From the NCBI GenBank assembly GCA_913057725.1, contig CAJXOS010000036.1, positions 1 to 48,477 of the forward strand: a stretch of 48,477 nucleotides of DNA, written 5' to 3'. The position numbers were made by a program, and so were the translations under genes. Origin of the DNA: an uncultured Lewinella sp. (GTDB taxonomy: Bacteria; Bacteroidota; Bacteroidia; Chitinophagales; Saprospiraceae). A model generated the notes under the pieces. It searched no databases. It saw nothing but the letters and a program-made list of their open reading frames with translations, and had not been told where the DNA came from. Below, piece after piece: positions 16,246-24,199 of this stretch (its first letter is position 1; each line of letters opens with the position of its first letter).

Positions 16246-17817
16246 ATGTTGCTGAAACACCTACTGACAATTGGATGCTTAGCCGCGGTGCCGCTGACAC
16301 TGGTTGCACAGCAATCGGATCAGTTAGTGAGCTTCGACTATGAGTCGACAGACTTGCACTTGGCCCTATCCGATCTAGAAGAGCGTTTTGACCTACGCTT
16401 TACCTACAGTCCTAGTCGTTTGCCCATGGATTATCCGGTGAACGCATCGGCTCAGGATATGGAGGTAGAGGAGGCGATAGACCAGCTGTTTGCTAGCTGT
16501 CCGGTCAAGTATGCCTTTATTGGTGACCAGATCGTACTCCGTTCTGATCCCGGTCGTCTTACGCAGATTGAGAAGCGTCCTGCTGCTCCACGACAGGAAA
16601 CTCCTCTTTACCAGGAGCGCGAGCCTCGACCTACCATGCCTGCATCACCTCGTATCGATGTCATGCAGCCAGGCCAAATCTCTGGCGGAGATCAGTGGCA
16701 AAGTGATCAGCTGGAAGAAGAAGACCTGGAGAATCTGGCACGTAGTATGGAGCGTCACGAACGCGCGCTAGCTCGAGAGGAATACAAAGCCACTCACCGA
16801 CTAGCCCAGATCTCACTATTACCCTACTTAGGAACAAATACCCACCGCAGCCACGAGGTGACGAATAATGTCTCCGTAAATGTTTTCTGGGGCACGAGCC
16901 GTGCGATTGATGGATTTGAAATTGGAGGAGTTGGCAATACGGTAATTGAAGATATGCGTGGTTTGCAAATGGCCGGTGCCGTTAACCACGTAAAAGGAAC
17001 GGTCATTGGTACTCAGATTGCTGGCTTAGCTAATTACGCCGGAGGCCGCGCGGATGGTGCTCAGGTAGCAGGCTTGTTCAATGTCGTTCGCGACAGCATG
17101 ATCGGCGCTCAGGTAGGTGGCCTGTTTAATGTGGCAGGTTATAACCTCGATGGATCACAAACGAGTGGCATATTCAATTGGGCGGACGGAGATGTAAGAC
17201 ACCAAGTCAGTGGCATTTATAATCGTGCTCGTTTTGTGAGTCGCCGCCAAGTGGGATTGATAAATGTTTGCGATTCTACCGCAAAGGCGCCTTATGGTTT
17301 AATCAATATTGTCAGGTACGGTTATAACCGAGTGGAAGTAGGTGCTACCGAGGGAATGTTTGTAAACCTAGGCGCGAAGCTAGGTACCCGCAAGCTCTAC
17401 AACATCTTCCACCTGGGAATGCGCTGGGATATATTTGAGAGAGAAGTGGATGGCCAAACGGCCAGTGCAGCATATACCAGTTGGGCGTTAGGCTACGGTT
17501 TGGGTGCCGCACCACGACTTGGCAAGAAGACGCTACTTAATCTTGAATTGGTAGCGATGCACGTAAATGAAATGCAGAGTTGGACAGATAAACTGAATCT
17601 GCTGACTCAATTCCGTACCACCTTCGATTACAAGGTAGGCGACCGCTTAAGTTTCTATGCAGGACCCACGTTTAACGTGATGTTCTCCGATTTATACGAC
17701 GCTGCAACCGATACGTATGGTTCCCGCGTTCTACCGCTCGACCCCCTGTTCAATACACAGGATGGGCAGACCAATATTCAGGGTTGGATAGGCTTTACTG
17801 CCGGCCTGCGAATGTAA
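16246..17817 (+). CDS. STN-domain protein with GxQxxGxxN-type surface repeats
   Basis: A 523-residue secreted protein: signal peptide (ending near TLVAQ, ~22), then a secretin/TonB short N-terminal (STN) domain at ~30-100 (VSFDYESTDLHLALSDLEERFDLRFTY), a Pro/Arg/Glu-rich linker, and from ~210 to 365 about six tandem units of the type Q-x-[AGS]-G-[LI]-x-N (TQIAGLANYA, AQVAGLFNV, AQVGGLFNV, SQTSGIFNW, HQVSGIYN, RQVGLINV), similar to LA_2272-type surface repeats. The final ~140 residues are barrel-like strands. It is not a TonB-dependent receptor: plug and large barrel are missing. I infer it is the outer-membrane signal donor for the upstream FecR. Confidence 0.75.
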   Translation: MLLKHLLTIGCLAAVPLTLVAQQSDQLVSFDYESTDLHLALSDLEERFDLRFTYSPSRLPMDYPVNASAQDMEVEEAIDQLFASCPVKYAFIGDQIVLRSDPGRLTQIEKRPAAPRQETPLYQEREPRPTMPASPRIDVMQPGQISGGDQWQSDQLEEEDLENLARSMERHERALAREEYKATHRLAQISLLPYLGTNTHRSHEVTNNVSVNVFWGTSRAIDGFEIGGVGNTVIEDMRGLQMAGAVNHVKGTVIGTQIAGLANYAGGRADGAQVAGLFNVVRDSMIGAQVGGLFNVAGYNLDGSQTSGIFNWADGDVRHQVSGIYNRARFVSRRQVGLINVCDSTAKAPYGLINIVRYGYNRVEVGATEGMFVNLGAKLGTRKLYNIFHLGMRWDIFEREVDGQTASAAYTSWALGYGLGAAPRLGKKTLLNLELVAMHVNEMQSWTDKLNLLTQFRTTFDYKVGDRLSFYAGPTFNVMFSDLYDAATDTYGSRVLPLDPLFNTQDGQTNIQGWIGFTAGLRM

Positions 17818-17835
17818 GCTAGTATACGACGACTG

Positions 17836-18035
17836 ATAGTGTTTCTGGTGCTGATGGTGATAAGCCTCGGCCTGGGAAACTTATGTCTGACTTGACCATA
17901 AATTTCGGCATCAGCGCCGATCATTCATACACTATTTTTTAGGCTGGGACTGGAAGCTCTCAGAGCATCCAGCAACCAGCCGATTGAAACGTTTGAAAAC
18001 AAATTCAGCAAAATCCGCGACGCTGGAGCGTTGCG
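17836..18035 (+). promoter_or_regulatory. Structured leader of the barrel-protein gene
   Basis: Three structured blocks precede the ATG at 18052. Block 1: ATAGTGT (17836-17842) pairs with ACACTAT (17929-17935), enclosing GGTGCTGAT (17847-17855) with ATCAGCGCC (17910-17918, one G-U) and TTATG/CATAA (17881-17901); six T follow (17935-17940). Block 2: GGCTGG/CCAGCC (17942-17947, 17976-17981) with inner CTGGA/TCCAG and GCTC/GAGC. Block 3: CGCGACGC, UGGA loop, GCGUUGCG (18016-18035). Block 1 plus its T run could also end transcription of the upstream gene. Confidence 0.5.
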
Positions 18036-18051
18036 CAAAATCGATCAAAAG

Positions 18052-18666
18052 ATGAATAAGCAAATGCAAAAACTTTCTTTCCTGTTGGGCGCAGCTTTCC
18101 TATTCATGCTAAGCAGTTTGCAAGCCCAGCATGAGACATTATTCAACAAAGCACGCGTAATTGGTGCCTTCGGTGGCCCAATTACAGAATATGGTCTAAG
18201 CAACGATCTCAACACTTCCGTTGGTGGTGGTGGCGCATTAGTGATCAACAGCTTCTTTATCGGAGGCTATGGTCTTGCTGCTGCTGATTTCAATAAGCTA
18301 TACGAAGATGGCGACCTGGAAGTACTAGATATTGGCCATGGTGGTATCTGGTTGGGTGGAACTTACCAGCCACATCGCCTGATCCACTTGTATGGTAGTG
18401 GCCGTATTGGTTGGGGGGCTATCAATATTGACTTAAACGACAACACGCCATATCGCGACTTGGATAAGATCATGGTTATGACTCCGGAGCTGGGGGTAGA
18501 ATTGAATATCACTCGCTGGTTCCGCCTGGCTGGCACGGTAGGCTATCGCTACGTGACAGGTGTCAATGAAGACCGTGGTCTAAAGGATGAAGATTTCTCC
18601 GGTACTATTGCTGGTGTAACACTACGCTTTGGCTGGTTCGGCCGCCGCCGTAGCGGAAACTGGTAG
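18052..18666 (+). CDS. Small outer-membrane beta-barrel-like protein
   Basis: A 204-residue protein from ATG at 18052; the frame also allows TTG at 18031, but that codon lies inside a strong hairpin and before the signal peptide. Signal peptide: KLSFLLGAAFLFMLSSLQAQ. The mature region has amphipathic strands and Gly-rich turns (GGGGALVINSFFIGGYGL, LGGTYQPHRLIHLYGSGRIGWGA, GVELNITRWFRLAGTVGYRYV) and ends with ...RFGWFGRRRSGNW, consistent with a small barrel. No enzyme motif is seen. It lies between the FecR/STN pair and the DUF2807 lipoprotein gene. Its long structured leader suggests post-transcriptional control. Confidence 0.7.
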   Translation: MNKQMQKLSFLLGAAFLFMLSSLQAQHETLFNKARVIGAFGGPITEYGLSNDLNTSVGGGGALVINSFFIGGYGLAAADFNKLYEDGDLEVLDIGHGGIWLGGTYQPHRLIHLYGSGRIGWGAINIDLNDNTPYRDLDKIMVMTPELGVELNITRWFRLAGTVGYRYVTGVNEDRGLKDEDFSGTIAGVTLRFGWFGRRRSGNW

Positions 18667-18745
18667 TCAACTACTTGTACGTAAAAATCATCCAAGACAG
18701 AACTGCATGATATTGCGCCAGGCCAAAGGGCTCGGCCAAGTAACC

Positions 18746-19073
18746 AAATGAAACGAACATGAATTTATTTAATCAAAGTATCCCACTTGGGGATGATTAA
18801 AAAAATCATGTGAGAACGCAGTGTTTACAGGTGTGCGGATAATTATCTGCATGTTTTACTGCGGATAATTTTCAAACAGATGAAAATTGAACAAACACTC
18901 ATTCATTTCGCCAACCCTCAAAAAAACTTGATAAATGAAACGAGCATGATATTGTTTAATCGCAAGTCCGCGTAAGGGGACGATTAAAGAAAATCATGTG
19001 AGAGCGTAGCGTTTACATAGGTGCAGAAAATTTTCTGCAATATGCGACGCTGCTGAAAAATTTTAAACCTATG
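18746..19073 (+). ncRNA. Tandem pair of covarying leader-RNA elements upstream of the DUF2807 gene
   Basis: Two diverged copies (18746-18882 and 18933-19073), each starting AAATGAAACGA and ending at an ATG. Shared stems with base changes that keep pairing: P1 TTTAATC/GATTAAA plus an upper stem ATCCC/GGGAT in copy 1 and GTCC/GGAC in copy 2; P2 CGCAGTG/TACTGCG in copy 1 and CGTAGC/GCGACG (one mismatch) in copy 2; an AATT-loop hairpin GCGGAT/ATCTGC in copy 1 and GCAGAA/TTCTGC in copy 2. In copy 2, CATAGGT (19016-19022) is complementary to ACCTATG (19067-19073), which contains the start codon. I do not recognise a known Rfam class. Confidence 0.55.
18880..18975 (+). other. Possible 31-residue upstream ORF in the tandem leader
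   Basis: The ATG that closes leader copy 1 opens a 31-codon frame (begins MKIEQTLIHF, ends FNRKSA) with its stop inside the P1 hairpin of leader copy 2. It has no signal peptide or recognised motif. If translated, ribosomes would disrupt copy 2 folding; equally it may be a remnant of a duplicated gene start. Confidence 0.2.
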
Positions 19074-19814
19074 AAAAAGATGAAATTCCTTTTTGCCCTA
19101 ATGATGGGCGGATCATTACTGCTTACTGGCTGTTTTGTAGATATCAACGATGACGATGGCTTATTCGGTTGTATCGATGCCGATGGTCCTGTCACTACTA
19201 TAGATCTAGAATTGGAAGACATAGATGGCATTGAGTTGGCCATGGACGCTCGCGTTGAGCTTACCCAAGGACCTGAGCAGCTGATTACCGTAGAAGGTAA
19301 GTCAGACATTTTCGATGAACTCGACCTTGATGTACGCGATGGCATTTGGACCATCCGCACTGTAGACTGTGTACGTGACGTAGATGATCTCACCTTCTTT
19401 ATTACTGTTCCAAACCTGCGCATGGTTAAGATTAGCGGTTCTGGAGAAGTTTTAAGCACCAATGTTTTTGATGGCGGTGGCGATATTGAACTCCGCATTA
19501 GTGGTTCTGGTGAAATGGACCTTGGCCTTCTTTCTGATGATGTAGAAGTAGATATCTCAGGTTCTGGTAAAGTGATTCTGGAAGGAGAAGCAGACGAATT
19601 GGATTTGAATATTACCGGTAGCGGTGATCTCCGTGGCTTTGACCTGGCCGTCCGTGAAGCAGATATCAATATCTCTGGCAGTGGAGATGCTGAGGTTCGT
19701 GCATCTGATCGCCTCGATGTACGCATTACCGGTAGCGGTGATGTCTTCTACAAAGGCCAACCAACCCTTGATGTATCTATCACTGGTAGCGGCGAAGTCA
19801 TCGACGCCAATTAA
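19071..19814 (+). CDS. DUF2807 (GIN-domain) lipoprotein
   Basis: A 247-residue lipoprotein (LLLTGC, Cys 21) with an acidic stretch just after the lipidation site, which in Bacteroidota may favour surface export. The body is a DUF2807 or 'putative auto-transporter adhesin head GIN' domain: ~7 repeats of the type [IV]-[ST]-G-S-G-[EDK] (KISGSGEV, RISGSGEM, DISGSGKV, NITGSGDL, NISGSGDA, RITGSGDV, SITGSGEV) expected to stack as a right-handed beta-helix. Exact function is unknown in the family. The start codon lies within a predicted helix of the leader RNA, so translation may be switched by refolding. Confidence 0.85.
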   Translation: MKKMKFLFALMMGGSLLLTGCFVDINDDDGLFGCIDADGPVTTIDLELEDIDGIELAMDARVELTQGPEQLITVEGKSDIFDELDLDVRDGIWTIRTVDCVRDVDDLTFFITVPNLRMVKISGSGEVLSTNVFDGGGDIELRISGSGEMDLGLLSDDVEVDISGSGKVILEGEADELDLNITGSGDLRGFDLAVREADINISGSGDAEVRASDRLDVRITGSGDVFYKGQPTLDVSITGSGEVIDAN

Positions 19815-19832
19815 TAACCCTAAATAGAAAAT

Positions 19833-19859
19833 AAGTAGTTCCAACACAATGAACTACTT
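19833..19859. terminator. Hairpin after the DUF2807 gene
   Basis: Perfect 9-bp inverted repeat AAGTAGTTC/GAACTACTT (19833-19841, 19851-19859) with a 9-nt loop, 19 nt past the stop. No T run follows directly, so this may be a processing or stability hairpin rather than a terminator. Confidence 0.35.
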
Positions 19860-19896
19860 GACCAAATGAGAGTAACTATCGCCGAAAAATTAATTA

Positions 19897-19976
19897 ATCG
19901 ATTTTGGCTTTCTAAAAGTGAAAAGAGCGATTCATTTTAAGTGATTTCGCTTTTTGAAAGGCACTAGAAAATCGAT
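19897..19976. repeat. Long imperfect inverted repeat
   Basis: An 80-nt region folds back on itself: ATCGATTTT with AAAATCGAT (19897-19905, 19968-19976), CTTTC with GAAAG (19908-19912, 19956-19960), and AAAA[g]AGCGA with TCGCTTTTT (19921-19930, 19947-19955). It occupies most of the gap between DUF2807 and pirin genes. It resembles a small mobile or REP-like element, but no second copy is in the window. Confidence 0.45.
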
Positions 19977-20028
19977 GATTACTTTTCAAGTGATATTAAA
20001 AAGGTGTAGTAATTCAGTAACGTTTGGG

Positions 20029-20066
20029 CCCTTCCCACCGATCCGGTTGAGAAGGGTTCTTTTATT
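20029..20066 (+). terminator. Intrinsic terminator candidate
   Basis: CCCTTC (20029-20034) and GAAGGG (20051-20056) flank a 16-nt loop and are followed by TTCTTTTATT on the plus strand, a short but typical stem plus T tract. It would end plus-strand transcription from the DUF2807 gene before the convergent pirin gene. Confidence 0.5.
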
Positions 20067-20119
20067 GTAAAAGCCCTTTATGGTGGCTCTTAAGCGTCAG
20101 GAAATCATTGGTCTCGCGA

Positions 20120-21139
20120 TTACGCTGGCTCCTCTACACTTCCATCAGGGAATTTGGCATAGCGCCCTAGTTTACGGCTGTGTACGGGTGCTGAACTATC
20201 ATAGGGCCAACCACCAAACTGCGTACGCTGGAACTCCTGGAAGGCTTCATAGATTTCAGCTTGGGTGTTCATCACAAAGGGGCCGTGTTGAACTACCGGC
20301 TCGCCAATGGGGCGTCCTTGTAGGAGCAGGAGCTTGGCATCCGTATCACCATTGATGATGGTGGTTTCTCGGCTAGCGTCCAGCTCAGCGCCTTGTTCTA
20401 CTTGCAGGTTATGATCGGCTATCTGAACGTTGCTGCCTTCATACAGGTACAAGGAACGATTGGCCGCTGCGCTAGCTAGCGGCAGTGTCCATTCTGCACC
20501 TGCTTCCAAACGGATAGCAAACATGGCGAGTTCGTTGGCGGGGTTAGCTGCCCAAGAGTCAGGAGTTGGAGTGGGGGCTGTATGTTCTCCCAATTGGCCA
20601 GCGATGAGGTCCACACTAATCTTCTTTCCATTAGCATCGGTCATGTCTACCGTTGGAATACTATCTGCCCACAACATCTTAAAGTAAGGGGTAGCGGATT
20701 TGGCTACGCGTGGTAGGTTTAACCAGATTTGGAACAAGACAAGTGGATTAGGTTCGTCCTGTTTTACCAGGGGAAACATCTCTGAGTGCTGTAAGCCCTT
20801 ACCAGTTGTGATCCACTGTACATCACCATGTCCAAAACGGGCGGTGGCGCCAAGAGAGTCGGAATGATCCACTAATCCTTTCTGCACAATTGTCACTGTT
20901 TCAAAGCCGCAGTGCGGGTGTGCTGGGAATCCTGGAACAGTTTGCCCGTGGTACATGCGCCAACCATCTTTGATGGTGAAGTCCAGTCCTAGGTTTCTTC
21001 CTGCCAAAGAAGCATTAGGTCCCATATCGGCATTGCCCTCCGGATAGTCATCTGCATGATAGACACAGAAGAGGAAAGGATCTTGCGTTTTCCAGGGAAA
21101 GCCCAATGGTTGGATTCGTAGAACAGGAGAAGTGGCCAT
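20120..21139 (-). CDS. Pirin family protein
   Basis: A 339-residue cytosolic bicupin. The metal-site signature is present in the N-terminal cupin: FPAHPHCGFETVTIV (two His), then GKGLQHSEMF with a third His and Glu, the usual Fe/Zn ligands; preceding segments WRMYHGQTVPGFPAH and GDVQWITTGKG fit the family. Pirins act as redox-responsive regulators or, in some bacteria, as quercetin 2,3-dioxygenases; sequence alone does not decide. The protein is somewhat longer than the ~290-residue norm. The gene follows an alpha/beta hydrolase gene by 60 bp on the same strand. Confidence 0.88.
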   Translation of the reverse strand: MATSPVLRIQPLGFPWKTQDPFLFCVYHADDYPEGNADMGPNASLAGRNLGLDFTIKDGWRMYHGQTVPGFPAHPHCGFETVTIVQKGLVDHSDSLGATARFGHGDVQWITTGKGLQHSEMFPLVKQDEPNPLVLFQIWLNLPRVAKSATPYFKMLWADSIPTVDMTDANGKKISVDLIAGQLGEHTAPTPTPDSWAANPANELAMFAIRLEAGAEWTLPLASAAANRSLYLYEGSNVQIADHNLQVEQGAELDASRETTIINGDTDAKLLLLQGRPIGEPVVQHGPFVMNTQAEIYEAFQEFQRTQFGGWPYDSSAPVHSRKLGRYAKFPDGSVEEPA

Positions 21140-21199
21140 AATGTATGTAGTTACATTTATTCTAGAAACCGATAAACCGGGAAAAGGTTTGGATAACCC

Positions 21200-22024
21200 T
21201 TAGTCAGCGCTTAAAATGGATTTCAGTGCTCGTGTCAAAGCCTCCGGACGATCAATCGGCATAAAGTGCCCACAGTTATCTAAGTAATGTGTTGGCACAT
21301 CCGGATTCTCTTCACTAAGGCGTTTGATATGGGCGTAGCACAATGGGTCCTTCTTAGCGATGATCAGATGCTTCTCTGCTTTCAGCTCCCGAAATTTCTG
21401 ATTAATCGTTAGAATTTCATCTTTCCGGCCGTGGTGCATAGGGCTTACCAGGGTTTGCCTTTTGTGGCGGGCGGGAGCCTGAGTGTAAGGCCTTAGAATC
21501 GCTCGAATCTTTTGCTGCAGTTCCTTGCCACTTTGTCGGGTGTTGGTTTGCATCACCAAACGAAGCCCCAATGGGCTGACGAAAATATCCCGAAGAATGG
21601 GTGTGCTCAGAATCACCTCACTAAAAGCATCGAGCGGTGTCTTGAAGGGATATAGGATGGTGTTCAACAGAATCAGTCGCGCCACCCGATTGGGGTTTTC
21701 ACTTGCCCAGAGGATCGTTGGAGGTCCGCCAATATCGTGCCCTACTAAAGTGACCTTTTGATCAGGTGGCACAAGCGCTGAAATAACGGTATTGAGCTGC
21801 TCCTTTTGATCCGTAAAGGTGTAGTGATGACTAGCAGGTTTGTCAGAGGCGCCAAACCCTAACCAATCAAGCGTAATGACTCGATGCGTTTGTTTGAGGG
21901 TATCGACCTGCGCTTCCCACAATTGAGCATTGGTGGGCCAGCCATGAAGTAATAGGAGAACATCGCCTTCACCTTCAGAATAGGCCGCAATTTGATGGGA
22001 CTGATAGGATACAGTGTGCTTCAT
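21200..22024 (-). CDS. Alpha/beta hydrolase (epoxide hydrolase / haloalkane dehalogenase-like)
   Basis: 274 residues from ATG at 22024. A longer frame to 22309 would run through the divergent prfC promoter and start, so it is rejected. Oxyanion-hole motif HGWP (27-30), nucleophile elbow GHDIGG with Asp near 97, an acid candidate in IAKKDPLC and the catalytic His in NCGHFMPIDRPE. An Asp nucleophile with HGxP points to epoxide hydrolases or dehalogenases rather than serine esterases; the cap-domain residues that would separate these were not identified. Divergent from prfC, and 60 bp upstream of the pirin gene. Confidence 0.82.
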   Translation of the reverse strand: MKHTVSYQSHQIAAYSEGEGDVLLLLHGWPTNAQLWEAQVDTLKQTHRVITLDWLGFGASDKPASHHYTFTDQKEQLNTVISALVPPDQKVTLVGHDIGGPPTILWASENPNRVARLILLNTILYPFKTPLDAFSEVILSTPILRDIFVSPLGLRLVMQTNTRQSGKELQQKIRAILRPYTQAPARHKRQTLVSPMHHGRKDEILTINQKFRELKAEKHLIIAKKDPLCYAHIKRLSEENPDVPTHYLDNCGHFMPIDRPEALTRALKSILSAD

Positions 22025-22159
22025 AACCCGGATGCCTGGACTACGTGTGTAAATCAAGTGATCTACTAATGTAGTAATTAGAACTTCCTTTCGTGTATTG
22101 AAGATTGTCTTTTCCGTAAAGCTAATTGACGGTTTATCAATAGTCTCCCGGCAAAGCCG

Positions 22160-22177
22160 TATCTTTGCGGCCGCAAA
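22160..22177 (+). promoter_or_regulatory. Promoter -7 element and 14-bp palindrome upstream of prfC
   Basis: TATCTTTG (22160-22167) matches the Bacteroidota TAnnTTTG element and lies 30 bp before the prfC ATG. It overlaps the perfect palindrome TTTGCGGCCGCAAA (22164-22177) at the expected transcript 5' end. A 12-bp core of this palindrome also lies upstream of the haem lipoprotein gene (25332-25343). Confidence 0.5.
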
Positions 22178-22196
22178 AACAAGGACTTTCGACTTC

Positions 22197-23129
22197 ATGA
22201 GTAACTTCCTCAAAGAACTAAGCAAGCGTCGTACTTTCGGTATTGTTGCCCACCCGGATGCAGGTAAGACCACCCTTACGGAAAAGCTGCTCCTTTTCGG
22301 GGGCGCCATTCAAACTGCGGGGGCGGTAAAAAGCAACAAGATCAAGAAGAGTACCACCTCCGACTTTATGGAGATCGAACGCCAACGCGGTATTTCGGTT
22401 GCCACCTCGGTTATGGCCTTTGAGTACCGTGATCTCCAGATCAATATTCTGGATACACCTGGTCACAAAGACTTTGCGGAAGATACCTACCGTACCCTCA
22501 CTGCCGTGGATTCTGTGATTGTGGTAATCGACGTTGCCAAGGGGGTGGAGGAACAGACCGAGAAACTGGTAGAGGTGTGCCGTATGCGCAAAACACCGGT
22601 CATTGTTTTTGTGAATAAGATGGACCGCCCAGGTAAAGAAGCCTTTGATTTGATTGATGAAATCGAGCAGAAGCTTCACCTCAATGCGCGTCCGTTAAGC
22701 TGGCCTATCGGAATGGGCGACCGCTTCCAGGGTGTATACAATCTATTCGAGCAACGCCTGGTCATCTTCCGTCCGGATAATAAGCAAGGCCGCCCAGAAG
22801 AGGTGATTGAATTTGACAACCTGGATGATCCTGAATTGGATAAACTGGTAGGAGAAGACGCAGCCGAGGAGCTTCGTGAAGAGGTGACCATGATCAATGA
22901 GGTATATCCACCCTTTGAGAAGCAGGAATATTTAGATGGAGATCTGAGCCCGGTTTTCTTTGGCTCGGCGGTAAATAACTTCGGTGTGAAGGAGCTCTTG
23001 GATTGCTTCGTAGATATCGCTCCAACGCCACTACCACGCCCAACAGAAGAGCGCCTGGTGCGCCCAGAGGAAGAGAAATTCTCCCACCGACAAGAAATTC
23101 TCGGGCTTTGTCTTCAAGATCCACGCTAA
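22197..23129 (+). pseudogene. prfC: Peptide chain release factor 3, N-terminal part (frameshifted prfC)
   Basis: RF3 is the GTPase that ejects RF1/RF2 from the ribosome after termination. From ATG at 22197 the G domain is complete: AHPDAGKTT (G1), RGIS region (G2), DTPGHKDF (G3), NKMD (G4), then domain II begins. The frame breaks at about 23083 and runs out at TAA 23127-23129 after ~300 residues with an off-frame tail (SHRQEILG...). The continuation is one nucleotide forward. Two near-copies of a segment ending AGAAATTCTC lie at 23064-23082 and 23083-23101; removing 19 nt restores a 528-residue protein, the normal RF3 size. Either a real mutation or an assembly error; possibly a product truncated after the G domain. 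Confidence 0.85.
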
Positions 23130-23802
23130 TATGGATCCGCGTCACCGCGACCGGATTGCATTCTTACGTATCTGTTCTGGTACTTTTGAGCGCAATACCA
23201 ATTACCTGCACGTTCGCCAAGGGAAGAAGATCAAGTTTAGCAACCCTACGAGCTTCATGGCTTCGAAGAAGACCGTTGTAGAAGAAGCATATCCTGGTGA
23301 TGTGGTAGGTCTATATGATTCCGGCAACTTCAAGATCGGTGATTCATTGACGGAAGGGGAGGAGCTCCACTTTAAAGGTATCCCTCGCTTTAGTCCTGAG
23401 CAGTTTCGCGTGGTTGTCAATGCCGATCCGATGAAGACCAAGCAACTCAATAAAGGCCTTGATCAATTGATGGATGAGGGGGTTGCCCAGCTCTTTATTC
23501 GCGACTTTGATCAAGCCAAGATCATCGGTACTGTAGGTGCACTCCAGTTTGATGTGATCCAGTATCGTCTGGAGAATGAATACGGCGCCAAGTGCCGTTA
23601 CGAGCCACTCAACCTCTACAAAGCCTGCTGGATTACTTCGGATGATGAGGCTGCCATGAAGGAATTCCTCCAACGCCGTAAGCGCGATCTAGGTCGCGAT
23701 AAGACAGGCGAAGTGGTCTATCTGGCAGAAAGTTCTTGGAGCCTCAAGATGGCCCAGGATAACCACCCTGAAATCCAGTTCCACTTTGTGAGTGAGAAGT
23801 AG
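23083..23802 (+). pseudogene. prfC: Peptide chain release factor 3, C-terminal part (frameshifted prfC)
   Basis: Continuation of RF3 in the +1 frame. Read from 23083 it gives PTDKKFSG and then [19 protein letters not shown], the conserved start of RF3 domain II, followed by LRICSGTFERNTNYLHVRQGKK, GDVVGLYDSGNFKIGDSLTEGE, and the C-terminal RF3 domain (FSPEQFRVVVNADPMKTKQLNKG, GAVGTLQF-like region, WSLKMAQDNHPEIQFHF). The first ATG in frame is at 23131, directly after the stop of the upstream part. Unless ribosomes shift frame, this portion is not made as part of RF3. The coding sequence otherwise looks intact and well conserved, so the lesion is recent or artefactual. Confidence 0.82.
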
Positions 23803-24199
23803 CGATCCCGCAGCATGATTCAGGGTGCGCTGATTTCTTGATTCAAGGTCAATTGCTCAAGTGGATTTTGTCTGCTTTTGCCTTTCTAGCTTCCTCCTTT
23901 CTTTGGAAGGATACAGCCCGTGTGCTCACCTTTGTCGATTCGTGTTGAGAATTGATGTTCTTTTGAGGTTGAGGTTTAATGTGTTTGTTTTCAATTGTTT
24001 ATGCTGCGTTGGTGTAGCTTCGCTTACCTTTTGTATACCTCCGTTTTATCGGTTGCTTACCTTATGACAACCTGCTTTTTTTACCCTCTGTTTTGTCTTG
24101 CCGTAAACTTGCTGTCGAACCTTACAGGCTGATTAGTAGTACTGCTTTTCAGACCTCATTTCAGTAAGCATTTAAATTATCTTAGTAACCTAATTTCTT
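23803..24199. other. 397-bp gap without a supported gene
   Basis: T-rich on the plus strand (many TTTTGT/CTTACCTT segments). One short frame (23861-24067) has no protein-like composition and is rejected. TATCTTAG about 25 nt before the lipoprotein ATG (24200) is one mismatch from TAnnTTTG and may be its promoter; no strong -33 box is visible. Confidence 0.4.

Noticed and set aside
19013..19726. 237-residue Ser/Arg-rich frame opposite the DUF2807 gene
   Set aside because: Antisense shadow of the repeated ISGSG coding region; no independent evidence of expression.
22025..22309. N-terminal extension of the alpha/beta hydrolase frame
   Set aside because: It crosses the prfC promoter and start and adds a non-conserved basic tail; ATG 22024 fits the family.
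23064..23130. Programmed +1 frameshift in prfC, as in prfB
   Set aside because: No slippery CUU-UGA-like site or upstream Shine-Dalgarno-like stimulator at the junction; the near-duplicate segment explains the shift better.
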